This document shows, in pieces, positions 13,001 to 24,479 of a stretch of 64,000 nucleotides of DNA. Each line of letters begins with the position of its first letter. Within the stretch, counting starts at the first letter, position 1. This DNA is from Gelatoporia subvermispora B (taxonomy: Eukaryota > Basidiomycota > Agaricomycetes > Polyporales > Gelatoporiaceae). The notes under the pieces were generated by a model. The model saw only the letters and a list, made by a program, of their open reading frames with translations, did not search any database and was not told the origin of the DNA. The translations under genes were made by a program, and so were the position numbers. Where the stretch lies: contig KB445806.1 in assembly GCA_000320605.2 (NCBI GenBank), forward strand, positions 422,725 to 486,724, written 5' to 3'.

Positions 13001-13153
13001 AGTCGTAGAGCAAGAAACTAGACAAGCATTGCATCACAAAACGCGTGCAAAATCAAGATACACAAGACATACGTCTGCATCCTTGTCCTCGGCTTCTTTT
13101 GAGACCCTTTGTAGTTGTGGCGGAGCGGGTGGCTGCAATGGACTGACGTTCAT
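7020..13153 (-). CDS. NUP159: Nuclear pore FG nucleoporin Nup159/Nup214 homologue
   Basis: Nine exons on the minus strand: 13073-13153, 12861-13017, 12389-12811, 9624-12338, 8432-9567, 8153-8381, 7958-8091, 7816-7907 and 7020-7755, giving 1900 aa. All introns are 49-61 nt and every phase joins. Residues about 25-420 form the N-terminal beta-propeller, with the family motifs VSLSWSPKGKQLAVGLMSGD and LTPKSVVPGPP. This domain docks the DEAD-box helicase Dbp5 on the cytoplasmic face of the pore during mRNA export. Residues about 470-1120 hold dozens of FG repeats, mostly SAFGQ-, PAFG- and GFG-type. They are followed by a Ser/Pro/Thr-rich disordered stretch with an acidic patch (DEEGSDEERDPEEDEHD). 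Exons 5-9 (about 1480-1720) encode the coiled coil that binds the Nup82-Nsp1 complex, then a disordered tail. The in-frame TAG four codons before ATG 13153 fixes the start. The short overlapping frames on both strands are shadows of the repetitive FG coding sequence. Confidence 0.9.
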
Positions 13154-13737
13154 GTTGGCCTCCTAGTCCTGTCAGTGGTCAGTGCAGACAGCCGTCTCGT
13201 CTTCCGGGAAATCTCCAGCAAGTATGAGAGCCGCTCGATGAGAAAGAATGGATTGAAAGGACGGAGGATGGAGGAGACGATGGGCAGGTGGCTGCGAGTC
13301 GAACCGCGAACGGGCGCCTACGCGTTGGGCGGATGATCGTTCCGCTCGTCGCCGCGGGTTGTGTCTTCATCGTCCATCTCGACCCCCGCCTCTGCTTCCT
13401 TCTTTCCATCTGTTTGTTTCCCTGACGCTGTTGAGGCTATAGAGTCTATACCTGTGTAGAAGATCTTTGCAACTTGTTCATCTCCGCGTCTCATCAGATA
13501 TCCGCACCGGCGCCAGCATCCGAGCCGCAGACTCATGCCATGGCCCAGGTGGCAAACCCTAGCCAGTCACGCAGCATCGTCTCCAGACCTTCGAAGCAGG
13601 ATGTTTTAACACAAGACAGTGCAGACTCGCTTGATAATTTGCGCTCGCACCGCCCTGGTCCGTTTCTACTCCGCGCGCAGCGTTAGCCATCTGTGCCCGC
13701 TCTTGACACTTCAGCGGTTACAGGCCATACAAACGTT
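13154..13737. promoter_or_regulatory. Divergent promoter, nucleoporin / 5-phosphatase
   Basis: 584 bp between the divergent start codons of the nucleoporin gene (13153, minus) and the inositol phosphatase gene (13738, plus). The open frames inside are short and unconserved. No clear TATA box is visible. Confidence 0.5.
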
Positions 13738-16700
13738 ATGTCCCGCCTCCAAGCTCTCTTCCCTCCAGCATCCCATAACGCCCCGGGGCCCTCGTCGCCC
13801 CCCATGTCCGCCCGCGAGAATGCCGCCGCATTCCCCGCGACCCCCAAGAAGCCCCTGAAGCAGCGCGAGTTCCTAAAGGTCCGCATTGTAACATGGAATA
13901 TGTACGATTCGTTGCCAAAGGTTCAGCCATCTCCACATTATTCTAGATTCTGTTCCATAACTGCGCGCACAGGGTGACCTCTCAGAACTACTTGGTGTAG
14001 TCCCACCATATGTGCCCTGCCCAAATCCTGAAGACGGATCCAAGCTCCCCCCTCTATCGCCCGACGCTGCGCATCCGTATCATATTGTCGTTGTGTGCGC
14101 CACAATTACGTCTCCATGTGATTGCCGTACTAACAATTATCTCGTAACCAGCGCTGGCCAGGAATGTCCGAGCGCCTCAGGTGAGTGCTGTGTCTCGTTT
14201 GTGCGGGCCCTCTTACATTGCGTTGCACAGGAATCCCACGAGCCCTCGGCGCCGGATTTAAGCTGAAAGATAAAGACAAGAGCAAAGATAAAGACAAGGA
14301 TGACGACAAGGAGAACCGCGATCTCGACAGCATTGACCCCGACCGGCCGCGCTCCCGACAGCGGGAGCGCCCTCACAGCCCGGACGACTTAGGCAAGGAC
14401 CTAGAGAAGCTCCGGGCCGATGCGTGCTCCAAGGACGACGACGCTCTCGGGACTGGCAAGGCACAGGAGTTCGACGCGCAAGGCCTGCTTACGCGCAGCA
14501 ATACATCGCATCACGCCGCGCCCGGCTGGTCGTCTATTCTCGAGGACTGGTTCTGCGGACCGCAGCCAAAGCTCCAAAGCACAGGTTTGGCACTTGCGTC
14601 AGCCAACGCAGTAAGGTCTAACCTGGACGTGCCTACACCGGTAGCTCCTGGCGAGGTTGAGCCTTGGACAGCGACCGTCGGCCCATATGAACTGCTCGTC
14701 AAGGAACGGATGATGGGGCTCTACCTCGCGGTGTTCGTCCTCCGGGACGTGAAGCATCTTGTGAGAGGTAATTTGAGCAGCATACGTAGTTAGTCTCGTA
14801 GTGACTGACTTGATCCATTGCTGGTAGGAACATCAAGATCGGCAGTCACGACTGGCCTGATCGGTGGGCGGGTCGGAAATAAGGGCGGTGTCGGAATCAG
14901 CCTCAATGTGAACGGAACGACTCTGCTATTCGTGAACGCACACCTTGCAGGTGTGTTGTGGACACATACCTCGCGCACGGTAGTTTGATAACTAACTCTC
15001 GCATAGCACACGAGGGGAAGGTGCAGAATCGTCTGTTTGACCTGAACAAGATCAAGGTCAGTCAGCTTCCCTGTCTGTGTTGAAATCAATCATACCAACC
15101 CTGACACATCCCAGACTGAGTTGGCTGTTGACGATTTCCTGCAATCTGACGACCCTCGTATGATGGCGGAAGGTTAGACTTTCTACCAAGCTTATGCCCC
15201 CTCATCCGACGCTCAACTACTCTAGACATCACTGACAGATTTGACTTCGCGTTCATTCTCGGCGATCTGAACTTCCGTCTGGATATCACGCGACTGCATG
15301 CAGACTGGCTAATTGCTCGAAAAGGTGTGTATTCACCGTTACATAAGGCCTGAGATACCCATACTTACCACTGCGTTCACTTTGTAGAATATGCTCAAGC
15401 CCTTGCATTCGACCAGCTCCGCAACCTGATGGCTAGCGGCCAGGCGTTCAACGGCTTCTCGGAAGCCTCTATCACCTTTCCTCCAACCTTCAAGTACGAC
15501 GTCCTGAAGCGCGCGAAGACACGACGGTCAAGGCGATACTCATTCAAGCCTCCATCTGTGCGGCCACAGCACGACAAACCTCTCACAGAGGTCGGGGAAG
15601 AGCAGAACCAGGACCGGGCGGAGTCTCAAGTTGCTCAAGAGAATGGCGATGCGGACGAGGGAGACACCAACGACGCCGCGTCGATGGCCTCTTCCGTACG
15701 GACGTCCCGGACATCGAATCACTCGCGGTATACTTTCAACCTAGAGGACTACGACGACGATGCAACGTTGTTCTCTGCTTCGCGGGCACGAGGGAGCACG
15801 GGCATGCTCAACCACAAATTGTGGGCGGCCGCGGCCGCGCAGAAGGCAAAGTCGCGGTGGCACGCCATCGTCAGCGGGACGAGCCCAGGGAAAGTGCAGG
15901 ACAAGGTGCACGAGAAGCTCTCGAAGTGGAAGGTGAACTTGAGCAGGCCACCCACACCTGCACCGGAGGGCAAGTTCCCCTCGCGCCCGCCGATCACACC
16001 GCTCGTCCCGCGCCATCGAGACCAGGATGCAAGCACGGTGGCGTACTCAAGCAACTCGAACGAACACGACTTACAGTCCGTCAAGGCGCGGCCGAGCTCT
16101 AGCCGCTCGGTCAACCCAGATGACATGGATAGTGTCGATCCGGAAGCAAAAGGCGTCTACGACTCATCGCACAAGCAACGGGTTCCGAGTTGGTGCGACC
16201 GCATCTTGTGGAAGTCTACGCTGGAGCCCGACTCCGAGTCGGACGAGGACGACCAGGACCACGCGAGCACACACCTCCCGCGTACGCGCATCGGTCAGCT
16301 CCTGCACGCGCTGCGTCCGCTCTCGCTGCGCAACCGGCGCGACTCCACCGCGTCCGCGACTTCTTCGATCTTCACGAACCTCTCGCACGTTGCGCCGCCA
16401 GACTCTGCACCTGGCTCGCCCCGCACCAGTACGATCACGACGCGCGACGACTCCGCGCTCCCGACTCCACGTGCGCTCCGCGTCGCACGTCGACTCAGCA
16501 CCTCGCGCTCACACGAGTCACTCCATGTACCTGTGTCCGCGCCTATAATCGAGCGGCCCTCTCCTCTGCGGATGCACACCGACTCGGATACACGCCGCGC
16601 GCGGCCCCATACCTCCGTCCCGCTCATACACTCGAAGACGATGCCCGCACCACCACCACGGCTCCCACTCCCGACGCTGCAGCACGACAGCCCGCTCGAT

Positions 16701-16976
16701 TCGCCGGCGGGCGACTCGCCGACGTCTGCCGCGACGACGCAGTCTGGGATATCATCCCGCTGGTTTGGCTTCCTGCCCTTCTTATACCGCGACACGCACG
16801 CGCTTCCCATAGAGCGGCCGCCAACACCAGAGTCAGAGCACGAGCTCGAGGTGAGGCCTCGGCGCGGCGACGTGCTGTGCCTAGGCTATAACACGTTGGA
16901 TGACCGGAGTATGGTGCGCCTAGAGGGTAGAAGCGACCATAGACCGGTGATTGGATCATATGCACTGTTCCTGTGA
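13738..16976 (+). CDS. Type II inositol polyphosphate 5-phosphatase
   Basis: Nine exons: 13738-13920, 13973-14094, 14152-14180, 14231-14767, 14828-14950, 15007-15056, 15115-15172, 15226-15324 and 15388-16976, giving 929 aa. The introns are 50-63 nt. The protein has the endonuclease/exonuclease/phosphatase fold. In order it shows VRIVTWNMYDSLP, GGRVGNKGGVGISL (about 302), FILGDLNFRL (about 375), FPPTFKYD (about 430), VPSWCDRILWKS (about 665) and GRSDHRPVIGSY (about 915). The Asp/Asn, Cys-Asp-Arg and Ser-Asp-His catalytic motifs are all present. It should remove the 5-phosphate from phosphoinositides or inositol phosphates; the preferred substrate is not evident. Two long disordered insertions split the core (about 440-655 and 680-900), and a Lys/Asp-rich loop (KDKDKSKDKDKDDDKE) follows the first strand region. 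No SAC1 domain or membrane segment is present. Confidence 0.9.
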
Positions 16977-17271
16977 CTTAGTGCATTCATGCGGACCTGC
17001 TCTCATTGTATACAACTGCACAGCACATGGATATCATACCCACGGCACTGCCCTATACCTTCTAGCCTTACATTGCCTTATACTAGACTGCAAATGCGCC
17101 TTGTAATCTTGCTATAGCATCCCTTACCTTCATATACCTGTACTCGAATCCAGAACAACTGTCGCTTAGACGGACAGCTGTGCTTGCTATGCCGAACATT
17201 TATCGGATAATTTGGAGATCACTCATAGCATTGTCATGAAAGCGAACATGTGATGGTACTATGAGGACAAT
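16977..17271. other. Convergent 3' intergenic region
   Basis: 295 bp between the stop codons of the 5-phosphatase (+) and RPS20 (-) genes. It is AT-richer and holds both 3' UTRs. No gene or repeat seen. Confidence 0.5.
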
Positions 17272-17827
17272 TTAAGCGGAGATCGTGACCTCGACCTCGA
17301 CACCGGGCTCGAGGGAGATGCTCGTCTGAAGAATGTGGATATATCAGGTGTTGTACAAGTTACTGCAAGGTAAACACGCACGATCTGCTTGACGATCTCG
17401 CTCGACGAGTGCAGGTCAATGAGGCGCTTGTGGATCTTGAGCTCGTAGCGGTCCCAGGTCTTGGAACCCTCACCGCAAGGCTACACAAGCGAATCCGTAA
17501 GTTATACTGGACTGCACGGAAGTGAAGCGACGAAGACCTACAGTCTTACGGGTGGTGATGCGGAGGACCTTGGTGGGGAGGCGAACGGGGCCCTTGACGC
17601 GGAGCTGCTTGTCCTTGGCGCGGTTGATCAGGTCCGTCGAGACTGCACGGGTAATATCATCAATTCATGTAACTTCAACGATCGTCGGTCATGGAGGATT
17701 GCATACACTTCTCGAGGTTCTTGACGTTGCTGCTCGTGAGCGTGATACGGATTTTGTGGATCTTGGCGGCGGGCACGGGGGCACCGGTCGCGTCGTACTC
17801 TTTATCACCCTTAGCGACGTAACTCAT
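17272..17827 (-). CDS. RPS20: 40S ribosomal protein S20 (uS10)
   Basis: Four coding exons on the minus strand: 17707-17827, 17542-17642, 17382-17480 and 17272-17325, giving 124 aa, a normal length for eukaryotic uS10. The introns are 64, 61 and 56 nt. Diagnostic stretches are [77 protein letters not shown] and [17 protein letters not shown]. It sits in the beak/head of the small subunit. A further intron with perfect consensus (17829-17907, gtgagt...tttcag) appears to lie in the 5' UTR and would end one base before the start codon. An upstream ATG at 17950 opens a frame that runs into MSYV if that intron is kept. The divergent neighbour is the CCDC130 gene. Confidence 0.93.
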
Positions 17828-17828
17828 C

Positions 17829-17907
17829 CTGAAAGTTGCTGGAGAGTCAGAAGGTGACTGCGGGGACGTTAGCAGACTGTGATGCACGACAAGCTCGGGA
17901 CACTCAC
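17829..17907 (-). other. Predicted 5' UTR intron of RPS20
   Basis: Donor gtgagt (17907) and acceptor tttcag (17829) bound a 79 nt intron that would be removed immediately upstream of the RPS20 ATG (17825-17827). Introns in 5' UTRs are common in fungal ribosomal protein genes. If transcription starts upstream of 17950, splicing leaves a 15-codon upstream frame whose TGA overlaps the RPS20 ATG as ATGA. Confidence 0.55.
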
Positions 17908-18077
17908 CTGAGGGCGGGTTGTGGATGGAAGGAAAAATAAAGTTTGCCATCTTGCCCAGTCAGGGTCTCGGAGCCTGCCGACGATAAGACACTTAAATAT
18001 TATGTAATTGTAAGATAAGCGACCACCATTTCTCCCGCCATGTCTGTCCACCAGTCCGAACCGCACGGAGAAACATC
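17908..18077. promoter_or_regulatory. Shared divergent promoter, RPS20 / CCDC130
   Basis: Only 250 bp separate the RPS20 start (17827, minus) from the CCDC130 start (18078, plus), and part of that is RPS20 5' UTR. An AT-rich core around 17990-18015 (taaatattatgtaattgtaa) is the likely promoter centre. A translation-factor gene and a splicing-factor gene would share this control region. Confidence 0.5.
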
Positions 18078-19280
18078 ATGCAAGGTCCGTCTACTGCCTC
18101 ATCTGCTCCTATGAAAAACTAGTATCTCAGATCTAGCATATCAGGATTCAATAAATACTACCCACCTGACTACGATGGAGAAAAACACGGGAGTCTTAAT
18201 GCCTACAGAGGTGTGTAGCCCACCGTATAGGTAGAATACCTCCGAGCTAATACACGACTACAGGCAAACACGCTCTGGGGGATCGTGCACGTAAGATTGA
18301 TCAAGGGATCCTGATTGTCCGCTTCGAACTACCATTCAACATCTGGTGGTAAGTCTTGGGGTGTACGCTACTACTAAGTGCGACGCTTAAGATTGTACTA
18401 CAGCGGAACATGCAACAACCACATCGGTATGGGCGTCCGCTACAATGCGGAGAAGAAGAAGATTGGCAGCTACTACTCTACACCTATCTATTCCTTCCGT
18501 TGCAAGTGCCACTTGTGCGACGGCTGGTTTGAGATTGAGACCGATCCTAAGGTATGCTTCGTAATGTGCTTGCCATAAGCGACTGCCACTTAGATCCCGC
18601 ACAGAACACGCGTTATGTTGTGACCTCTGGTGCGCGCCAGAAAGACGAGGAGTGGGACCCAGAAGAGAACGGCGGATATGCCGTGCACGGTAAGCGAACG
18701 CATGCAGCCACCCGGTTCACCGCTGATACACACCCCAGACACAGACCCAAACGCCGGCCCAGTCGACCCGCTTGCGGCACTCGAGAAGACCACTGCAGCC
18801 AAGAATTACGCCGAGCAAGTGCAGGCCCCGCGCCTCGAGGCTCTGCAAACGCTCTCCGACCACTACGGCACGGACCCCTACAGTCTTTCACTCAAAGTAC
18901 GCAAGCGCTTCCGTGAAGTCAAGAAGGTTGAGAAGGCAAAGCAGGCAGCGGATGAGCAATTCAAGAGTGCGTACGGCCTGCCAGAGACCCTAGCACTCGC
19001 AGAAGACAACGAAGAGCTCCGCGTGGAGGCACGCGAGGCGTTCCGACGGGAGCGCGAGGAAGCAGAACGGGAGAGCAGGAAGCGCAGGAAGGTCGTCTCG
19101 GAGGTGGGGCTTGTTCCGAGGACTCCTGCAAGGATGTCTGCGCCGTCTGGGAGCAAGTCGTCCAGCGCGGTGTCGTCATTGCGCGCGAGGATACTACAGA
19201 ATACGGCGCGGTCGTCTGCGTCATTAGCTGGCCCCAGTCGAGTCAAACCGCCTGATCTCAAGAATGTCATAAGAAGATAG
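18078..19280 (+). CDS. CCDC130/Saf4-type splicing factor (CWC16/Yju2 family)
   Basis: Six exons: 18078-18084, 18145-18210, 18264-18348, 18404-18551, 18605-18689 and 18739-19280, giving 310 aa. The first coding exon carries only ATG CAA G, and the protein then reads into FNKYYPPDYDGEKHGSLN as in CCDC130. The family core follows: IDQGILIVRFELPFNIWC, CNNHIGMGVRYNAEKKKIGS and YYSTPIYSFRCKCHLCDGWF. Two CxxC pairs (CGTC and CHLC) form the zinc site. The C-terminal half is a charged helical region (residues about 190-270) ending in a basic tail. Homologues act in the catalytic-stage spliceosome near Yju2, often on introns with unusual structure. The acceptor at 18604 was preferred because the nearer ag at 18591-18592 leads to a stop. 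Confidence 0.88.
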
Positions 19281-20679
19281 TTTACCGCGGCGCTGTCTTC
19301 ATACCCCGTGACGGTGTAGTGTGCACCGTCTCTTGTCACTCACGCTCGGATGTACTCATGGACTTCGTTACTATTGTACGACCAAGAATGTACCACCCAT
19401 GTACAATAATATCAACACATCCACACTAGACTCACTCGGCCTCGCTCCTGTTCACGGACACACTTTCACGCTGCACGCTGTACGCTGACAATCTCAAGCA
19501 CATATTCTGTTCTCTCGTGAACTTGACATTGTGTCTCAGACTTGACAACATCACACATTTCACTCGAAGGCCCACCGTATTCTTCGTTCTGATCAGCTTC
19601 ATGCGTTCGGCCTAGGCGCACCAATTGGTACGCAGGGTGCCGATAGCAGGTCTTTGCGAACCCGCCTCGTACACCCCGGACTGAGGCCCCCCACTGCTGA
19701 CAGAGCGAATCGTACGACGGCTTTCTGGCGTTGCGAATCTCATAACTTCTCGGGCATAGTTGTGGGTCTCTTGATGTCTCACGTCACCGGCCAACTTGCT
19801 ATTCAAGTTCCGAGATGGGCTTTCTACACGACCTAGCCGTCGTTTCGGCCTATTCTAGTCAGTCCCCGACCGACGTCTTGAGTGGTACCTTGTGACATAT
19901 TGTTGGGGGGACACTGCCCCAATCTCGGGGTGGACTTGTTCGAGGGATCTGGCGTGGAGAAGGGTCTGCTGTGGAAGTTAGTACGATGCAGGAAGTATGG
20001 TGAGCGGCATGTCTCGTAGGTCTTTTATACTTGAGTTCCCAGAGGAGGCCCCGATGCCTGCTCGACCACCTCCGGAATTCAGGCGCAATGTCGGGGTAAA
20101 GAACCCTCATCTGACCCTCTGAGGATGTATCCCAAGTGAGAGAACAAAGCAAGGAGAACTGATAGACGTGTAGAACATCAAACTGGTCTCCATCGATTAT
20201 TCGCATTCCCAGATGTCGACCCTTCAGGGACTCCTCGGCAAATGCATTATTATGGCATCACAAGGAGCCTACGCTGACGCAGAACAATAGCACGAACAAC
20301 GAGCATTCGCGATGCCACAATGCACGATGCCACAATGCAAGCCCAACGAAGTTCGACTCTCACATGGCAGTAATGATAGGGCTGGTCATCTGATGAGCTG
20401 GCGTCGAATTTATGATCCGCGTGTGTTCCGTTCATATATCAGGTCTTGCTGTTGGCCGGGATAGCTCTCTAAATAGTGTTCGACGAATAGGGGCACGATG
20501 TTCAATATTGTATTCGTGGGTTACAGGAAATATCGAACGAATATCACACGATAGTGCACGGTACATCTCATGATCAGGCAGCAGAACAGAGCCAATATAC
20601 GGCGAGTTGTCGCTCCTGTTTCCACCTGGAGTTCTTCGCCCAGACATGGTTGGTGTATTATTCCACTAGCATTCCTCCA
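19281..20679. other. Intergenic region, no gene recognised
   Basis: About 1.4 kb of mixed composition with only short open frames. A perfect direct repeat of cgatgccacaatgca occurs twice side by side near 20309-20338. Nothing else stands out. Confidence 0.5.
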
Positions 20680-21221
20680 CTATAGAGGTAATAAATGCCC
20701 GTTCCAAGGGCAATAACGAGGCAACACCTCATATTCGAACTTGGTATACACGTTCTGGCAGTCTCGCTCCATAGTACGCAGAGTGTCGATGTCCAAGATG
20801 TATCGCGGCTTCTCCGGCGGGAGCGCGTCCACGAGCTGCTTCTGGCGTCGAAATGCCATTACCTGAATTGTCCACGCCACCAGTACCCAGATACATCAGC
20901 AACTGGACTGTTCGAGTATGAAAAGAACATACCCAGTAGACAGCCTGTCTGATTCCATCCGGGCTCCAAAAGAACGCATATATGGGTAAGCGCGGCTCGA
21001 TCAAATCAATGTGCTTGCAAACGGATGAATTGAACCAGCGGAACATCTCCAGCGAGGACTCGGGGACTTCAAATGAGGGGAGGGCGCCGATCTCTGTTGT
21101 CGAGGGCGTCGAACTAGAGTCGTCGTGTGATGCAAATCTGTGTGGTGTACGTACCGTCCGCAAGCTCCCGTCTGAAGGAAGCGATGAGCTCTGGGATGTT
21201 CGGTCTTGGTCGTATTTGGTC
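20680..21221 (-). CDS. Divergent member of the local ARID-gene family (C-terminal part)
   Basis: Three exons can be read on the minus strand: 21156-21221, 20933-21093 and 20680-20862 (stop TAG). The introns are 62 and 70 nt. The middle exon is exactly 161 nt and encodes FRWFNSSVCKHIDL and LPIYAFFWSPDGIRQAVYW. These align with LLEQVYKCAQEME and LPRFACFWKPDAIRHVVTM of the ARID genes at 43.9 and 52.9 kb. The last exon encodes VMAFRRQKQLVDALPPEK and LDIDTLRTM, matching IVATQHQKQLL and EVNTLRTM. The 5' end is not resolved: an upstream frame (MFPGHNNRDPRSPGG, near 21290-21440) could be another exon, but its donor does not match in phase. No ARID domain was found upstream, so this may be a truncated gene or a pseudogene. 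It lacks any VTT-derived anchor. Confidence 0.55.
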
Positions 21222-22725
21222 TGGAGTTACTTGTATAAAGATTTCAAAACATCAGAGATTGCTCGGTAGCAATCAAACAAGGATACTATACAATGATATC
21301 TGGGGACCGCGCCGTTCTCGAGACAGGTTCATGGTCGCGCAGGACCAAGCCCGATATATCTGGAAGTTCGAGGTCAAGCCCTGGCAATCTTCCACCTGGG
21401 GAGCGTGGATCACGATTGTTGTGTCCGGGGAACATGCCAATATCAGGTAAAGAAGAATAGACAATAAAGACTTGAGGTGCTGAGCTGAGATAGAAGGGCT
21501 GATGAAGAATATGTAGTGTGGCTAGGAAGAACGACAGGTTCTGATGGCAGCGCCACAGCGGAGGCTATTGCTTTATATCATACCGAGCAATTGGCGCGCA
21601 CCAGGGATTGATGGGACTATATCCTGTTGAGTGACCCACATAGATGGCCTTGAAAAGATGATCAAGAATAAAGAAATGTCAGATGGATGCCAAGAATGAG
21701 TAGATCAGCTACAACGATCGCGAGCTCTACCCCTGGCGAACAGTTGGTAAATGATGCGACATCCACGAGGTGCATAGAAGCGTAGAATAATGGTTGTACG
21801 AGCACTACAATGTAGATATTTTCAATCATGTGCGTACGGTGCTGAACCGCCTTTCGTCGTGATATCGAGAGCAACTGCAATGAGATGCAGTGCTCAGTCG
21901 CACCTTCGACTTCACTCGACCAAGTGCAGTCAAGTTCTGGTAGAGTCCGAGGGGAGAGTTAGTGTATGCATAAGTGCATATGCATCTAATGCCCTGCCTG
22001 ATTGGTTCAAAATGCGTAGCTGACACTTATGTACTGCCGGGCTCAGGTTTCTCGAGTGTCTAGGGGTCTGCTTTTATGGGACAGGCACCCAGCCAGGATC
22101 AATAGCATAGCGGCAAGAATCGATACCAGACATGTCGAGAGCATATAGGTACGACAGACAATCTCTTGTCGTCTGTCGGTTGTCTGAAACTGTCACAGGG
22201 GGAAGCTCGACAGCGATTCAGCAGATAGTCGCATTGCAGTTAGAGAATTCTTCAGACGAAGGACCGGGCTAAATGACACAGCGTGGAGAACGCTTGGATG
22301 TTTCCGTTCAATACACTCCAGCCCAGCACCCTCGCGACCAGAGATGGCAAGTCACTAGTCGACTCTTCCGAGCATATGGCGGTCGTACGACTGAGAGGTA
22401 TATGAAACTTCGTCCAAAGCATATAGGCTGAGCACAAGAACAGTTTAGAAAACGTCGACAATGAGCAACACCATGGTCGAGGGGTGAAATTAGTACTTCA
22501 AAGGAAAATGAAGAGGTAGTTTTTGCGATGTGAGCTGTACAAGTTCAAGAGGCAGGAGGGCCGATCTATGTCCGACGCGCGCGACGCGCTCCTCCGTCGA
22601 GGGCGGCTACTGGGGTCGCCGCCATCACCCCACCCAATATTTCTTCAATTGCTCTGCTCATCATCATGCTCGTTGCTGTACATTAGTCCCCCCCACTAGT
22701 CTCACTTCTTGCTTTTGCTCTCGCC
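21222..22725. other. Intergenic region, no gene recognised
   Basis: No confident gene. Two minus-strand frames (21662-21880 and 22252-22461) are rich in hydrophobic residues and could be worn pieces of a membrane protein gene, but no continuous model can be built. The last 100 bases before 22726 are pyrimidine-rich (gtccccccccactagtctcac) and should be the promoter/5' UTR of the KAPA-synthase-like gene. Confidence 0.45.
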
Positions 22726-24126
22726 ATGTCGTCGCTCGACGCCAAGCTCGCCGCCGCGCTCGACTCGCGCGAGCAGCGCCTCATCCGCCGCCGCCTGCCC
22801 GACCCCACCGCCGACGCCGGTCTCGCCGACTTTGCCTCCAACGACTACCTCTCCCTCGCCGACTTCCCTATCCTCCGCGACCGCTTCCTTCGCAAGCTTG
22901 CCGCCGCCCCGCGCGTCCTCGGTTCTGGCGGCTCGCGCCTGCTCGTGAACGGGCCCGCGCACGCCGACTTGGAAACCCGCCTCGCCTCGTTTTTCTCTGC
23001 ACCTGCTGCGCTTGTCTTTAACTCTGGCTTCGACGCCAACGTGGGCTTCTTTGCGTGCATCCCGCAGCCCGGCGATGTGATTGTCTACGACGAGTTCATC
23101 CACGCCTCTGTGCACGACGGCATGCGCGCAGGCCGTACCGCACCCGCCGCCCGCTGTCCGTTTTCGCACAACTCTGCCGACGCAGTCCGCACAGTCTTGA
23201 CAAAACTCCTCAACGAGCGCACGGGTCTCCGGAGTGGCGAAGAAAACGCGTTTGTCGCGGTGGAGAGCCTGTACAGCATGGACGGGACGGTGGCGCCGCT
23301 TACAGAGATCGTCGAGCTCGTCGAGAGCCTCTTTCCGCTCGGGAACGGGCATGTCGTGGTGGACGAGGCGCATGCAACAGGTATCTATGGACCCAATGGA
23401 CGGGGGCTCGTCGCGCACCTGGGCCTCGAAAAGCGTGTTCTCGCGCGGCTGCACACGTTTGGGAAGGCGCTCGCCGGCACGGGAGGTGAGTACGCTATCG
23501 GGCTGAATACCCCTGCACAAAACTGACCACTTCCTAGCTGTGCTCCTAACGAGCACACTCATCCGGGACTATTTAATAAATTATGCGCGCTCGCTTATTT
23601 ATACCACCTCGCTCAGCCACCCGAACATCGTCGCGGTAGACTGCTCGCTCGACCTGCTCGAAGACGGCACAGCCGAAAACGTACATTTCCCAATCCTTCC
23701 CACCTTCAACCCGACTAACTAGTCCGCACGCAGCTCTCCACCCGCCTCCTGAACCTCAGCCGCCACTTCCTCTCCAGCCTACACACCGCCCTGCGCTCCA
23801 TCCCGCCCTCGCTCCTCTGCCTCCCCCCGCACCTCGCCTTCCCCCACACGGCAACCCTCCCCACGCCCATCATCCCCCTGCTCACGCCGCACCCGCGCCC
23901 GCTCTCCGCGCACCTCCGCGCCATCGGGCTCAACGCGAAGCCCATCACGTGGCCGACCGTCCCCAAGGGCCGCGAGCGCGTCCGCGTGTGCCTCCACGCG
24001 GGCAACTCGCGCGCGGAGGTCGACCGCCTCGTGCAGGGCGCGGTCGAGTGGGCGCGCGCCTGGGCGGAGCGGGAGGAGAGTGGTCGCCGGAGAGAAGAAG
24101 TGCAGTTTGTGCAAGCGAAGCTATAG
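22726..24126 (+). CDS. KAPA synthase-like PLP enzyme (BioF / alpha-oxoamine synthase)
   Basis: Three exons: 22726-23485, 23538-23680 and 23734-24126, giving 431 aa. The introns are 52 and 53 nt. The fold-type I alpha-oxoamine synthase pattern is complete: DFASNDYLSLA at the N-terminus, GSGGSRLLVNGPAHADLE, FNSGFDANVGF, the PLP aspartate in VVVDEAHATGIYG (D213) and the Schiff-base lysine in LHTFGKALAG (K247). The region YARSLIYTTSLSHPN follows, as in 8-amino-7-oxononanoate synthases. Length fits BioF better than serine palmitoyltransferase or the longer ALA synthase, and no mitochondrial leader is obvious. It likely condenses pimeloyl-CoA/ACP with alanine in biotin synthesis; no other biotin gene is in the window, so the substrate is inferred. 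Start ATG follows a pyrimidine tract directly. Confidence 0.85.
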
Positions 24127-24479
24127 GAAGCGCAAAAGGTGTGCGTCAATATGACGTCTCACCATGTACGAATTTAAACCAAGTGGGCTACCCCATCTTG
24201 CTCCTTCGGAAGTCCGCGTTGTGGGACCCTTACTTCCCAGCGCACTCCAGTACGCACTCTCGCGCGGACTGGCATAGATCACAAATTATCATTATGGATG
24301 TGATGAAATACAAGGAACAGAAATATTAGGTGTAGAACGCTCGAGAACCACTACCGCAACTCTAGCAATTAAGCGTACATGCCGGCACCGACTAATGTCG
24401 CCCGGTCCGTCCAAGATAGTCTAGGAACAACCCAGAGAAAGAGAAAAAAGAAAAGAGGACTCGGGGTATATTCCATCAC
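24127..24479. other. Intergenic region, no gene recognised
   Basis: 3' flank of the KAPA-synthase-like gene; purine-rich near 24430-24460 (gagaaaaaagaaaagagga). No gene seen. Confidence 0.45.

Noticed and set aside
17828..17950. RPS20 start at 17950 giving a 41-residue extension
   Set aside because: uS10 proteins start near MSYV/MAY and the extension crosses a consensus intron; kept only as a possible retention form.
21662..22461. Hydrophobic minus-strand frames resembling a multi-pass membrane protein
   Set aside because: Two short pieces only; no splice sites join them and no family motif is firm.
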